Below, piece after piece: positions 1-13,800 of a stretch of DNA of 64,000 bases. Under the pieces are notes generated by a model. That model did no database searches. It saw only the letters and a list, made by a program, of their open reading frames with translations, and was not told the DNA's origin. The stretch covers positions 2,714,363-2,778,362 of the forward strand of contig VWZF01002437.1 in assembly GCA_013396755.1 (NCBI GenBank), given 5' to 3'. The DNA is from Sclerurus mexicanus. Lineage: Eukaryota; Chordata; Aves; Passeriformes; Furnariidae. The translations under genes and the position numbers were made by a program. Position 1 is the stretch's first letter. The number at the start of each line of letters is the position of its first letter.

Positions 1-3000
1 GTTTCTCAGCTGGTAACAGCTCATTCTTTTCTTTGAGGAGATGCTTGAAGGAGCAAGGGGTTGCAATTGCCCATTGCACAAAACTGCAATCTTTCACTGA
101 AATCCCATGCACGCTGTCATAGCTGCACCAATTCCTGCTGCAGGAACCTGTGCTATTTGCTGTTTACTTCAGAAACATATTGTCCTGAAGGACAGCATTC
201 ATTCTCTGAGTAAGCAGTAACTAATGTTCTATTCCATTTCCATAAGCTATTTAACTCTGAATTTTGTATTGCCTATGTTTTTAAGTTTTCACAAAAACCT
301 GTAAACAAGGCACTGTATTCTAAAAAACAAGTAACTTATTGAGTAAAGGTTATGCTACAGCTGGTTCACTATTGTTTCCTTTGGGGCCTCAATATTCAGG
401 GTCTAAAATGAGATTTCAATGGAAATCATTGTCAGTTTGAGTTCTCTCAGGAAATCTTCAATTGCCTCCTGATACAAGGATGTTTTTTCATTGCTGCAGG
501 ATCTGTACTAGCCATTCCCATCTCGGGAGGAACATGGTGTCATTAACTGTCACACACAGTGCTCTGAGGCTGCATAAACACCCCCAGGCTTGTCCAGTTT
601 CTGCTCTTTCTGCAGCACTACAGAGGCAACTGTAGGATCTAGACTAATTTATGTGTTAACATATTTAAGTGCTTGTCTCTAAGGTAGATTTTTTTCTAAT
701 TTTCCTGTCACATTAGGATATTTTTCTAAACATTCATCATTTGCGTAAAGCATTTAAAAAGAGAGGCATGATAAAGCTGTTACAGTTATTTATGATCCAT
801 TTAGAAGTCCAGCAATATTATTTTAATTGAAATTGTAAGAAAAATGTGAAGATCAAATTCCTTTTAATAGCTCAAAGGCATGCACTATGAACAGTCAGTA
901 ATAAAATAAGATTGAAATGTTTTAAGGGCAACCATACAGAACTGTAATCCTCCAAAATGGCAAACTGGAGTGTAAAATGATTATAATCCTAAACAGAACC
1001 ACAGTACAGTCTGACCCTTCTCTACTTACAGGAAACACCCCCACTCCCCCTTCCAAACCCTGAGTCAGATCCTATCATAACTACACCACATGGGCAAAAA
1101 TTTTACAGTAAAACTCAGCTAAGAAAATAACCAGACTACGACATTGGTGGTAAAACGCAAAATTTCTACACAGAAACACCTGGTCAATGAGCACTGCCAA
1201 AACAACTTAAAACTTCTGCTTTTTAGGTTCTAATGCATGTGGATTAAAATGTACAGCTGATGGGAACTGAAGATATTAAACCCCCCCTTCCCAACCAGAT
1301 TGCACCAGTTCCTTCCCCCAGATTAAGTGGCTAAACTCTGGCTTGTGCAGCAGCAGCACACAGACCTGACCTGCAGTGGTCAGCAGAAGTCAGGCTTTAC
1401 CTGCAGACCAAACCCCTATACTGAATAACCATGGTAAGAGTGCGAATTCTCTTTCAACAGAGGTAGCAACTCTTGAGCCTGGTGCAGGTTGTTTGATAAA
1501 ACAGTTCTGTGGTCTTTCAGATTTTTTAATAAAAATGCTTTACTAATATGAGGAAATGAAAAGTAAAACTTCCATAGGGTTGTAAAGAACAATGTCTGAT
1601 GGTTTTGTTAAGAGAATTTTTGATTACTTTTTTCTTATTATTTCTCAGTCATGGCAATGATAAACAAATAAGAATTAGTTATTTTCATCAACCATGAATA
1701 ATTAGCTATGCTCATAAACTATCTTTACATACTTCCACAGTAATATGAGTAGTTTTGGTTCCACAGAAGCATTAAATACTGTTAAGCCTTTGCTTTCAGC
1801 AAGCAGAAAAAGGTTATTTCCTAGAATGAGGTGCAGCTTTCCTTTCTCCCTGCCCTTTTACTTGGCCATATAGTGTCTCGCAAATGCAGATCCACAGACA
1901 GTGTTTGCTCATTGGTCCATTGAGAACCATCTCTCTGTCTTGGAAATGAGAACTTTTTTCTTTCTTTTTTTCAGGTTGAAGGTTTTGCAAGTCCCTGAAT
2001 CCACTTTAATTAGTTCACAGTTTAACGTGGTAGCTTCACATGCCAGTACATCTGGCATATCTTTATTATGTCACTTGGTGTTCCTTATTGCTTCCATTAA
2101 ACTCCTGTAATGATACAGCTATAAAGGCAGAAAAGAACACACAGAGGCCTCCAGTGTTTTACTGCAAATTGTTCTCCAGAAATCTTTTAGAACTAACATA
2201 CTCAGGCAACCGCTTAGATGCTCTTAACCTCAGTCTTATTGTCAGTCCTTCATCCTAAGTGACAAGACAAATGTTTAAAGTTCAAGAAGATTCACCAGGA
2301 GCATTAGGATGGCCCATTCCTAGAGGACAGCAGAGAAGATGCAACATGACAGATGAGGGTTATGAATACTTAAGTCCCAGAGAAAATCTTAGCCTCTCCA
2401 ATAGGACACATACTTCCTTATAGTAAGTACTATCAGCATGACAAAAAAACAAAATGTAAGATAATGTCCTTTTTTTGTGTAATAAATACCACAGAGTTTT
2501 TAGATATTCTCCTGTATATCTACCTCCCTGCCAGCAGAAAGTTGGATTGTAAGTGAAGATACTTGACACTGTATTGCACTTCATAACTGTGGGGGTCTCA
2601 ACACATTTTCAATGCACTTAAATTTCCCTGCAATTTCAGCTGCTCAAAATAGTAAAATAAATAAAACAGAAACAAGTTATATATTCACTGTCCTCCAGAA
2701 AGCTGCTGTGAGGAAATTAGCACCATATAGCCCAGTACAAGAACAGAAGGATAAGAATAAAAGAAAAAAAAAGGCAACTTGACACTTTCCCACTCTCAGA
2801 TTTCACTCGCTCTCCCTCTCACATAATCCCAAGTACCAAAACATTGCATCCACCATAAGTTTTGCCATAGACAGAAACCAACTTGTCTTATCCTCCTGAA
2901 ATTTTTGGGGTCCCCAACTGGCGATAAAAAATTAATTTCAGGCTTTGGTGGTTTTTTTTCTTTTTTTTCCCCAGGCTTATTTTTGTTATATCTTTTAGGA

Positions 3001-4592
3001 GTCACTGATTAATACTGGGTGGTCCTTTGCCTCAAAATCACTAACCTCAGTCCTGGCAAGCACTAGATCAGGCTGTCTGCCCATTAACAGGTTTTCCTCC
3101 CCACTTAAGAGGAACAGGAGGAAGCACATGGGGTGTGCCGCTCCTTCATAACTGCTCTCCCAGTGCTGGGATGCAGCATCCTCAGAGCCTTCCTTTTAGA
3201 CTTTTGGTCTTGACATAAACAGCACATTCCTCACATGTTAAAGCTAGGAATGGTGCCCTCGGTTATCAACACAGACCACATTTTTAACCCTTTATTCTGC
3301 AGTTTTCTAAGACCCTTCCTATGCACACTTCCATTCATATTGCATTTGGATTGATTTTCACGTTTCTTTTACAAAACTACAATTCTACAACTTTTGAAAA
3401 AGACCACAGAGTTCATGCCTACATACACTTAAAGGATTAAGTCTAAGATATCTTCAAGCTTTTCTGTGGTCTAGTTTTGTCACAGAAAGGAGCCAGAAAA
3501 CACAACACATCTTTTTCTCCTTTTACCTCTGCATCTAAATCCCTAATAGTATAAATGCACTATTTCAAGCTAAAAACCATATTTGTGGTATCACAACTAA
3601 CCACCTAACCCCTTGTATTCTTGAAGCTTGTTGTTCAGTAATAAAGCAGTAGGAGGTCAGAGGAAGAGCCTGGTTCAGAACAGAAAACTACCATTGCATA
3701 AAACAGAAGGGGTATAACATAAAGGGCTGCATGACCTACGTCAGAAATCCCTTGATTTACATAACACATATTAATCTTAATGCTTGAGCTTTAACTATTA
3801 TTTTCACTTACCACTGATTAAATATACTTTCTACTACATTCATTTTATTTTATATTTTGCTGTGTAATAGTGTACATGCAAGCACAGACATAAACCTGTA
3901 GAACACAGAGAAAGTAAAGATTTCCTTAGCTTTTTAGTATATTAGAAAATGACAGTTAACAATTGTTTCCAAAAATCAAATTTTTAATTAAGAATTTGTA
4001 TACTGTACTGAAAAATAGTTTAAAAATGGAAACCAGCTAAAGATAACTGCTTAAACAGTCTTGACTAATGACTTTAGCAAAACTGCATTTTTAAGTTATG
4101 TGTGCTTTGCTACCCAACCCGGTTACTTTTAATCACTACCTTTCAAGATTTTGGAGGTAGCATATTTCACTCTCTCATACCTCAGTTTTATTCACATGTG
4201 GAGCAAGAAAGGAAAACTCTCATAATTTTAAATTACTGAGTTAAATAAGCTCAAAGAAAACCCAAACCCAAACAAAAAACCTCTCGAGAGCTACAAATAG
4301 CCCTCTGCCAGGCAAGCTAATTTTAACTGTGTAAAGGTTAAATCAAGGTATTTGCTGCAAATGAGCTTTTATTCTAGTTCAGTATTCTGATCTTTAAAAT
4401 CTGACTAAATAAGCATACAATACCTGAACATTTTAACTCCTGTAGCTACTGGCAGTAACTTTCAACTTTAGAAAAAGTCTGTGACAGTGTTGCCTATAAA
4501 GACAATTAAACACTAACCTCCAACTCCCCCCATTTTAAAATGGGGTTTCCACCGTATCATGTGAGAGATGACTGCTTGAGTAACCTACTGGC

Positions 4593-4618
4593 ATGAAGGC
4601 ATTAGGTGATGCCTTCAT
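4593..4618. repeat. Short perfect inverted repeat (10-bp stem)
   Basis: ATGAAGGCAT is followed after a 6-base spacer by its exact reverse complement ATGCCTTCAT. The pairing does not extend beyond the stem, so it is too short for a microRNA precursor. No function is assigned. Confidence 0.6.
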
Positions 4619-4846
4619 TGGCATCTCCTTCTAAAGAGATGTTTGTCTTTCCCACAAATCCTTATTTTTAAATCCCTAGGCAAAATCTTTTTATTATTTT
4701 CATTCTTCAATCATATATTTAACCTCCTGAAGAATTAGGAGAAATTCCTGTGCTTAGGTGGGGAGGTCCGAGGAGCACCAGGTCTAAAGAGACCAGAGTG
4801 AAGCACCCACCTCCCCAAGGCACGAGGCAGCCATGGGGGGATGTGC

Positions 4847-4874
4847 AGCAGAGATGTACCTTCACATCTCTGCT
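4847..4874. repeat. Short perfect inverted repeat (11-bp stem)
   Basis: AGCAGAGATGT and ACATCTCTGCT are exact reverse complements separated by 6 bases. It lies about 230 bases from another perfect hairpin at 4593-4618. Pairing stops outside the stem, so a microRNA hairpin is unlikely. Confidence 0.6.
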
Positions 4875-7800
4875 TTAAATAGAGCAAATGCACATCCAAG
4901 CCACACTTCACTTCTGCAGTCCAAACTCTGAGTCCAGACAAAGCTGCTAATAGTCTGTTTGGCAGCAGAGTCAGATCTGGGATGACAGGGGAGTCCCAGA
5001 AATAACTTTTACATTGAGTTAGGAGAAAAATCAAGTCCCTTGTGTTCCCAAAGCCATCAGCAAATGGACAGAATGAGAATCAGAACTCCATTAGGATCAG
5101 TTAGTCTTATTGATTTAACTGGAAACTAGATAAAGCCTTAGATACCGGACTCTATAACAATGCTTTCTACTGTGTTTCAGTCAAACCATGGCTTGTTCCA
5201 TAGGGAAGCCATGATACACCTTCTCATAAGAATCTCTGCTTTTGTTATTTCAGTTCTTACTGTATTTATCTCCAATAATGGTCAGTGCACATCAAATGGG
5301 AATATAAATTCATTAGAGAAAATAAGCCATATTTATGCTCTTAGCACACTCTTGATAGGTATCTAAAATGGTATAGCTGCAAGAGGACAAATGGGTTACT
5401 CCCTTTAAAAAGCAAGATAAAGTCTTTTTTCCCCCCCAAGAAAACAAAAGTATTTCCACTACTCCGAAGATATAAATAAAAAATCCCACAATAGCTACAT
5501 ATATACATAAAATCCTTACTTGCTCCAATGACATACAAAAATCTGTTGAATTTTAAGGTGCAGCAACATTGGTCTCAAGTTAGTAACTCCTGCTAACTTA
5601 TAAAAAAGTTTTATTGCAAGTTCCAATGTCTGGGGTCACTGCTGGTATCTGTTTTTATACAAGAGCATGTCTAGTCCACATGCTCGCAGAAGTCTGAAGC
5701 TAGAACCAATCTCCGAAAGAGATACTTTCACGTACCTGGAAGTGACAGTGGTTGCTATACTGGTATTTACTGCTAGATGGTACACACTGGCACACTGCTT
5801 CACAATCAATCTTCATATCACATCTCCACCTCGTTCACTATGCTCCAGGTCACTCAAGAGACTTAGTCTTAAGAGCTGTCTGGTTACTTTTTAAGAAGCT
5901 TTTTTTCCTCCTGTTTTTATAACATCTTTTGAATGAGATAGACTTTGAAATATGTATTTGATGACAAAAAAGACTAGAATTGTTTAAATCTTCCTTTGAG
6001 GAATGCAAAGTAGTCTTTTCTCACGTACCATTTCTTTGACCCATGTTGTGTGATATAAGTGTGTAATAAGCACAGCTAGTCCACACCACTGTATGTGTTA
6101 CACAACCAGACACTTCCATTGACTCAAGTTAGTTTCAATACCTAAAAAAAAAAAGGCAGGGGCAAGGAAGACAAAATAAAAAAAACCATCCGAAGAAACA
6201 GAAGTATGGATTTGATAAGATTAGATTTATGGCTCTCCTAAATCTCTGCCAGATTGTTTTTTGTTTTGTTTAGAATACATAAAGTGGTAGCTGAATGTTA
6301 TTTATTCACCAATTCATTCTCTCATTGCAAGATATCAGCACTGGAATAAATCCAGTTTCCACATAAGTAATTCATATGTAACTATAACATTACATTCAAA
6401 TTATAAAACAAAACTTGTGCTGCACAGCAACAGCTAAAGTCTACAAGAACTACAAATTGTTTATTTTCCCATCCAGAGACTGCAGACTGTGCATCACTTC
6501 TTATACAAAAGAGATACAGACAGCTACAATTTACACCACAACATTACATTTGCATTAGCTATAGAATCAGTTTTCTCATTGGTTTCTAGAACAATGTTAC
6601 TTAGAAAGAGGCTAATGCATTTCAAAACAGGTTGCTTTGTAGTTCAGGAGTGTGAAGGCAGAACCTTGATCTACCCACAAGACAGAATGGAGGTTCAGAA
6701 ATATTAAAAATAAATTTGATTTTTATTTCTTTAGTCTTCCCCCAAAACCTCAGGGTTTAACATAAGATTTTAGTACTTGGCATATTTAACATCCAACTGA
6801 CATTCACACTTGACTTCCAAACACTCAATACTCCTTCTGAGTAGAACACATTGAAATAGGTGGATCTAATGCTCACCACATCTTAATAACTAACAAGTCA
6901 CTTAACTTTACATTTTAAATTTAGCCTTAGTCTCAAAATAATTTAATTTTTCTAGTTCCTCTGCACAATAAACATTCCCTTTCTTTTTTTGAGAGTCAAG
7001 GTACTGTTCTGTACACAAGAGTCTCCCCTCGCTCTAGAGTTCATCCCTCCAATGTTGCTTAAAGATATAATGCTTTAAATATTGCTGGAGTCTCATCAGA
7101 AACTCCAGGAAGTTTAGCAGGAACTTTGAAGACTTGCTACACAAACAGACTTCTATCTGTTCATTTTCAACAATTTGCAAGCTAACCAGTGTAAGAAACT
7201 GCAGGAAGACTGGAGAGAGAAATGCAGCAATGAACCAGATCCATATTTTCTAAATAAAATTATTTAAAATTCATAGACTTCTATAATATATATGTAACAG
7301 CATGCTCAAACATTGAAAATATTGCAGAATTTAACAAAAATGAAGGTATGAAAAGGCATTTCAAAGACACAACCTATCTATGTGACATCACTGGAGTTAC
7401 ACCACTGTATTGTAAAATGATATATTAATAACTGGGAACAAAACCCACAGAAACAAGAACCTGAAGAGTTTCTCAGATCATTCAGATAGGTAACTTCTAT
7501 TTCTCTTGCAGATATAGCCTCATTTGAAAGTTTCCCATCAACAATTGTTTAAAAGAACTTTACTGAGACATAGCCATTCATTTCTGTAGATGCTTATGTG
7601 GTTATGTTCTTGCATTAACTGTCTAAGATATTTTCCATGAAAAGTATTATCTCACCTTTTATTGCTGAATTCAATTAGATTGACTCCTTGACCTGACAAA
7701 CTTGTAATGGAAAATAAATAAATAAAAAAATCCTACTATACTCCTACGTAGAAACCTCGTGTAATTCAATAGAGAGCCACCTACTCCATACCAGCACTCA

Positions 7801-10800
7801 CACAAATGCTACAGTAATCTACTTTCCCCTTCTCCCAAACTATTTGTGGTAACAATGTAAAAAGCTGGGAAGACCTTTTAACAGGAGTGCTCTAGCAGAA
7901 CTGGACTTGCCTTCCACGTTAACCTACCAATTCTTATATATCTATTCTTTGGGGTCTGAAGTTTAGGAAATTCTCCACTTCTTCCAAATTAAATTAAAAG
8001 AATAACCTCATCCCATCACCTTGCTTTAATATGTTCTTCCCTTCACTGATAAATCTGAAGTATAAGGGATTTCCCCTGTCATTCCATTTCTTTGTAACAA
8101 TTTCAACTGTAGTAAAACGGATGAGCAATCGATCCAGAGGGCTTGCATCCAAACTACCAGTCTGAAGTCTTGTCAAGGGCCCCATCGACCACACCACAAT
8201 TCTGCTATATTAGATTTTACTTTTTGTAACCAGTTAATTATGTCAACAATAGAACAGAATTCACATAACTGATGCAGCAGTGTTTCTTGGGAGGCCACAA
8301 GGCTGCCAGCCCAAATATTTCAAGTTTTTACAACCGCTAATTTTTACAAGAGAGCCCTATAAAGCGCAATGCAGTGAACTGCTGCCTCTCACATGGCACT
8401 GGTGTTTCGATCTTTACTATGCTTAACATATAGGAGAGATCCATGTCATGAGGATACTGTAAAGCTGCCTCTGAGTATTAAACCAGATTTTTAAATTAAG
8501 TATTTTTAGAAAAGCATACATTAACACATACAAAAGCAAGCAGACCAAGACTTAGTGGCCACAGTTGAATTTAATCAGAATCCACACTCCATTAGTAGCT
8601 GGAAGAGTTCCAGAAGCCGCCTGTGCCCTTGGCCATCTGCCAAGACCACTGATTGTGTTTTAAGTCCCCTGAAATTACAAAGATTTACTCGAATATGGCA
8701 TTCTCCACTCTTGGTACAGTATTTACAATTTTCTTTCATTGCACAAATAAAAAAGTATCTGTCTACCTCAGCACCAATACACTTGCATGTTATGAACATG
8801 CAGTCAGACATACTTAAAGCCACCTAAACTATAAATGAACCACTGGAAAGTCACTGGTGACACCTAATATGAACCATAATTAGCATCTAAGATTTGAATT
8901 TAAGTATGAAATTACATCTGTTGAGATAAAAACAAAAGTTTTCAAGCATTTAACAGTACTATCTACAAGCATGTTAGAGCCAAGCATCAATTATTTTCCA
9001 AAAGCTCCATTCAAGTCTACTGCTCATGAGAGTCATGGCATGCACTAATACATGGCTCTCACAATAGCAATGGGAACAAAATGCTGAAAGGAGGAGGAAG
9101 GGTTAAAACTAATCACAATAGCTAGAAGTCTTCAAGATACAACGTGAAAATGAGATACGTCAGTTTGGTCACATACTGAGAAATTTGGGGAGTGTAACAT
9201 CTCCCAAGAACATCTGCAGATGCATGCAGCCACAATCCTCTCTGGAGACCTTCATATGATAGTATTTTATTATGTAAGGAATCAGAGAATGTCCAGGGTA
9301 TGAAAAAAATAAATAAAAAACAAGGTAGATAGTAATGACTAAAAACTCTTGAAGAAACAATGACAGAAAGGGAAGCAGAAAACACCCCACAAAGCACAAT
9401 ACTGGTTCAGGAGCAGGTCCAGAATACTCTAGAAGTACTTGATGCACATGTCCTACATGAAGTCAACTCAACTCTGACCTCCACAAGCCCACACCAAGAT
9501 CTGTCACCATTAAAAAACAGGAAGAGCTAGCATATTTGCACAAAGCAGGTGCATCACAACTCAAACAGACCAGAAGTTTCCCTTGAAAGCACATTGGTAC
9601 AGAAGTACTGCCAGGTATGAGGTTTGACATATACCCTAATAATTAAGCCTAATACCATAAGACAGTGAAAATATTCATTGTCAGAATAACTCCTTCAAAG
9701 TCAGAAGGCTATTGTACAATACAATGCAGCACTAGAGTGTTAAGTTTGTCCATCACCTTCTCCAGCTGCAGCTCCATGGCAGAGTAAGCCAGCTTGTCAG
9801 CCAGATCCAGCCTCTGAGCCCGCTGGCATTCAACATGCCCTTTGTTGAGCTCAGCTGGCGACTTACCCAGCCAGCAGCGAGACCAGCTCAGGCCATGAGT
9901 TTCCAGCTTTTTGCTTCCCAGCCGAGGTGAATTACATGATCTGCCACTTGGCAAGTGGGAATGGTCTTGCCTCTTTTTCCCCTCTCTACCAAGCCCTTCG
10001 ATCAGAAAGTGAGTCGATTCAGCCTATGAACCTAGCAAAAATGAGAACAAAACAAAGCCCAAAACACAGACTTTTTGCCAGATTAGTCTCTGGTCTTTGA
10101 GAAAGCTGAACTGATTTACCGGATGATCAGACAAATACTAGAGCCAGCATAAACTAAGCAGTAGGAACTCTGCCTCCTTTTATTAAAGCCACAGACACAG
10201 CTGAGGACTTGATCAGAGTTATTTATCCCCGTATCTTAAGCCACAGGTAGCACTGCTGATCTGCTGCAGTTCATACTGATGGGACACAATCTAATAGAAA
10301 GACCACAAAAGAAAATACAAATAGGTCACTCAGGAGAGAAACCACTTGAATTTGAAGCATGTCTCATTGATGTGGCAGAGAGAAGAGACAACAGTCTCTG
10401 AACAAAGACAAATTAAAATGGTGTCTTGGACCAGCAGCAGATGCTGAAGACCTTTAACTGTGAGATGTATCACACAAAATACACTAAAGTACATTGTGTC
10501 TGCACAAATGTCTGTAATTTCAAGTAGAACTTTCTTACTTTTTTCCCCCATGTAAATATTATACCTGCTTGCTCAAGACAGCTACAGAGTAGCACTGCTA
10601 TAAGTGTGTGAGTGTACCCAATACAAGTGAAGTTAAACTGGGAAGAACAAGACTGAAGAGATGCAAGACACTAAAGCCAAGAGGTTGCTCCCATCACAAG
10701 GGGACAGACTCATTGACTACCTACCCCCTGCAACCTGCCAGGCAGCTCTGCCTGCCCCTTTTGCGTTGGCTCTGGTACTTGTCAGATCCCACCACAAATT

Positions 10801-13800
10801 AAGTACTTAATTTCCTAAGAATATCTCCTCCTCCCTAGAAAGGTACTTTTCCTGCTGAATTGGGAAGTTAAACAGCTTAGCCAAAGGTACAATCCTGAGA
10901 ACAGTATTAAAGAAAAAAAGGAATAATAGGACTAAGACCAACAACAACTTCTGCTGAAAGAGAAGTAACATCTAAAAATGGACCACAAGCTATCCCTTCC
11001 AAGACTCCTACTAGGAGCATATAGTCAGATTCCTTAAAGACATGTAGATGCAAGCAAGCTAATACAGCATTATCTATCCAGCAAATTGTTATTCTGAGTA
11101 AGCAGAAATTGTCCCTCAGGGGAAAGATTTACTAAGATACAACCCTAGACTGGAAAGGGGCACAGCCACAGAGGTGTGATACACATACAAAAATAGAAGT
11201 GAAGAGACTCCAGGCATGGAAAAAAAGGATGTGATTTCTTTTCTGTAAAGAAGACTTTCCATAGTCTCACATAATGCCAGGAAGGAGACTCAGCAGAGGA
11301 CTAATTGAAAGAAGTAGAATAATTTTCCCATTTCTTGTCAAAGAGGTAAGGGAACAGTTTGCTCAGGTTTCCTTATCACTTACAGCAAAACCCACAACAT
11401 TAGAGACAGAATGCTAAGATGGATTAAGTCCAACAGATTCATTTTTAGGTTCATCAACAGACTAAAATTGGTGTCTCCCACTGGGACAAGCAGAAGCATT
11501 TCCAAGATCCCCAAAAGTTACCAGGGATATGGTACTATTGGACTATCTGTATTCCAAAGCAATTTTTACAAAATCCCATACAGATACTACACCTTCCTTT
11601 CCTTTGCATTTTAGTTCCCTAGCATTTGCTGCAAATACATCTAAAAATATTTCCCCTAAGAGATATATTTAAACTGGCAATATCACAGTCATCAGATTTT
11701 ACTGCTTTTTTCATGTTACAGAAAGCACAGTATCAGTTAAATGTTAAGAGACTTGGTGTCTGCTGCTAGAGGACAAGCTCAAGAATAAAGTGGCTTGTTA
11801 GGATAAGGCTGTTGGTAAAACCTAAAGGAGCAGAAACTTCAAGCAGCAGCTGATTTCACTTTTTCTTCTACTGCTCCTCCCCTTTAGGATCATCATTAAC
11901 ACTTTCCAAGTTTCACAATCACTCCCTCCCTGTAGGGAAACCAAGAGTCCAGAAAACGATCTGGCTCACAGCTGGCATAGACCAACACAACAACCTCTGC
12001 AGCAAGGCACCATTACACAGCCCAACTCCCAGCGTGCTCTTGCCTGCTGTTCCCAGCAGTGCTCAAGAAGACCACAAAAAGTAATTATGCTCATTATTTT
12101 AAAGAGCAACTCGCATCCCATTCCTGTCCTTTCTGCTCCTCCCTGCCTGCCTCCAGACAGGGTTACTTTTCAGCAGGACAAGCAGCTGATCCAGCTGAGC
12201 AGACACACAGACACACACTGCTGGCAGCCCGGCTCACCCGTGGGACTGACAGGTTTTAGGCAGGCCCACACTCATGATAAAGCCATGCCTTTATTTAATG
12301 ATTTGGCCAGAAATCAGAGAAACATAACTGAAAACACGTAAAACCCCAACCAAAATTCCCCTCTGTCATGCAAAACACTCTTCCCCTTCCAGATGGAGAG
12401 ATGAAGGTGCAATGCCAGCCTTAGGTCCCTGGAAATTTTGAGGAGTGGAGCTGTTACAGTGCAGCATTACCAGTGTCGGGTTAGTTGTTTCATGCTTCCT
12501 GACCTTAAGTACATTTTAGAAGGGAGGGGAAAAAAAGAAAAAAGAGCTAATAAATAATTCAAATAGTTCATTAGTAAATCACCATGGAAAAATTAACAGG
12601 ACTAAATGTCCTGGGTTTCACAGTGCTGGAGCTAAGTGACAAGGACAGCGTCATTTGTGTAAAAGATGTTTACATTCACACAGGAAATATTTTGTATTTC
12701 CAATAGAGTCATGCAACAATTCCGCAGTCACAGCCTGGATAGCTGAAGATGATTAACAGTGTTTTGGAGTTTCCATTGGTGGTTAGCTTAACTCAGCTTT
12801 GAAGTAAATCTCATTATTTTTTGTTTCATTCAAATTTTTGGTGACAATTATCTTTCTAAAACTTTAGACATCCACAGCATAAGCACCTCCCTCTGATCAG
12901 TCACCTTGTATGCTTTTAAGAGCGGATTTCGGCATCCGTGACCTGTGCCAGCAGGACTAGCCTTGGAGCAGAGCTGCAGGCTGGATTTGTTTGACTGTGC
13001 TTCGATCACCGTTCCATTTAACATGCCCCTCCAAGGTAGCTGCAAAGCTGTCTGCTCACTGGGGGAGCTGTGAAACAGGCTCCTAGTGCAACAGTGAATA
13101 CTGCCAACTCCACCAGAAGCCCCAGTCAGATTCTCCAGAGCACTTTCCTCTGTGAATTACTTATGCAAATATATGTAAATGCACAGGATCTCAAGGCTTT
13201 AGGAAACACTTCACAAAGGAATAGGTTAATTAGGCAGGAAATCAGCTGTTCTGTCCTGGAATACATAGTAAAGTTCAACAATATAAATCTTTTGGAGTAG
13301 TCCATTTATAAAAAAAATTTAAAATAAATATTAAAAAACTCCAAGCTCCCCTCAGTTATGCAGTGGCAATGCTGTGACTCACTGCACACTCTTTATTTTA
13401 TGTTCAAGTCTAAGAATGAGCATTTCCACTTCTGGTTTGTCTGGCCCCTTCTGTCCACCGTACCTCAGCCTCTACAACATTAAATATATCTGAAAACTTA
13501 AATAAAACTAACTTCCAGTTTGTAAGACACATGCATGTTTTTCAACAAGTGGTTAAGAAGTCTAGCACAAATTGTAGAGAGACTGCTCTATGACATAACT
13601 ACATCAACAACTATGCTGTATAACACGGTTTAGCATTCCTGGACTAAATAAACATCAACAACCAAGATTCCATAAACTAAGCACCCTGTAAGGTGTTACA
13701 GCCCACAGAATTATATTTAAAGTATTTGATATATCAGGCACAAGAGGAGAGGGAAAAATGTGACTACCCAGACAACTACTATTAGCCCATATTGCAATCT

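Noticed and set aside
4593..4874. microRNA precursors
   Set aside because: Stems are only 10-11 bp and do not extend, shorter than any normal precursor.
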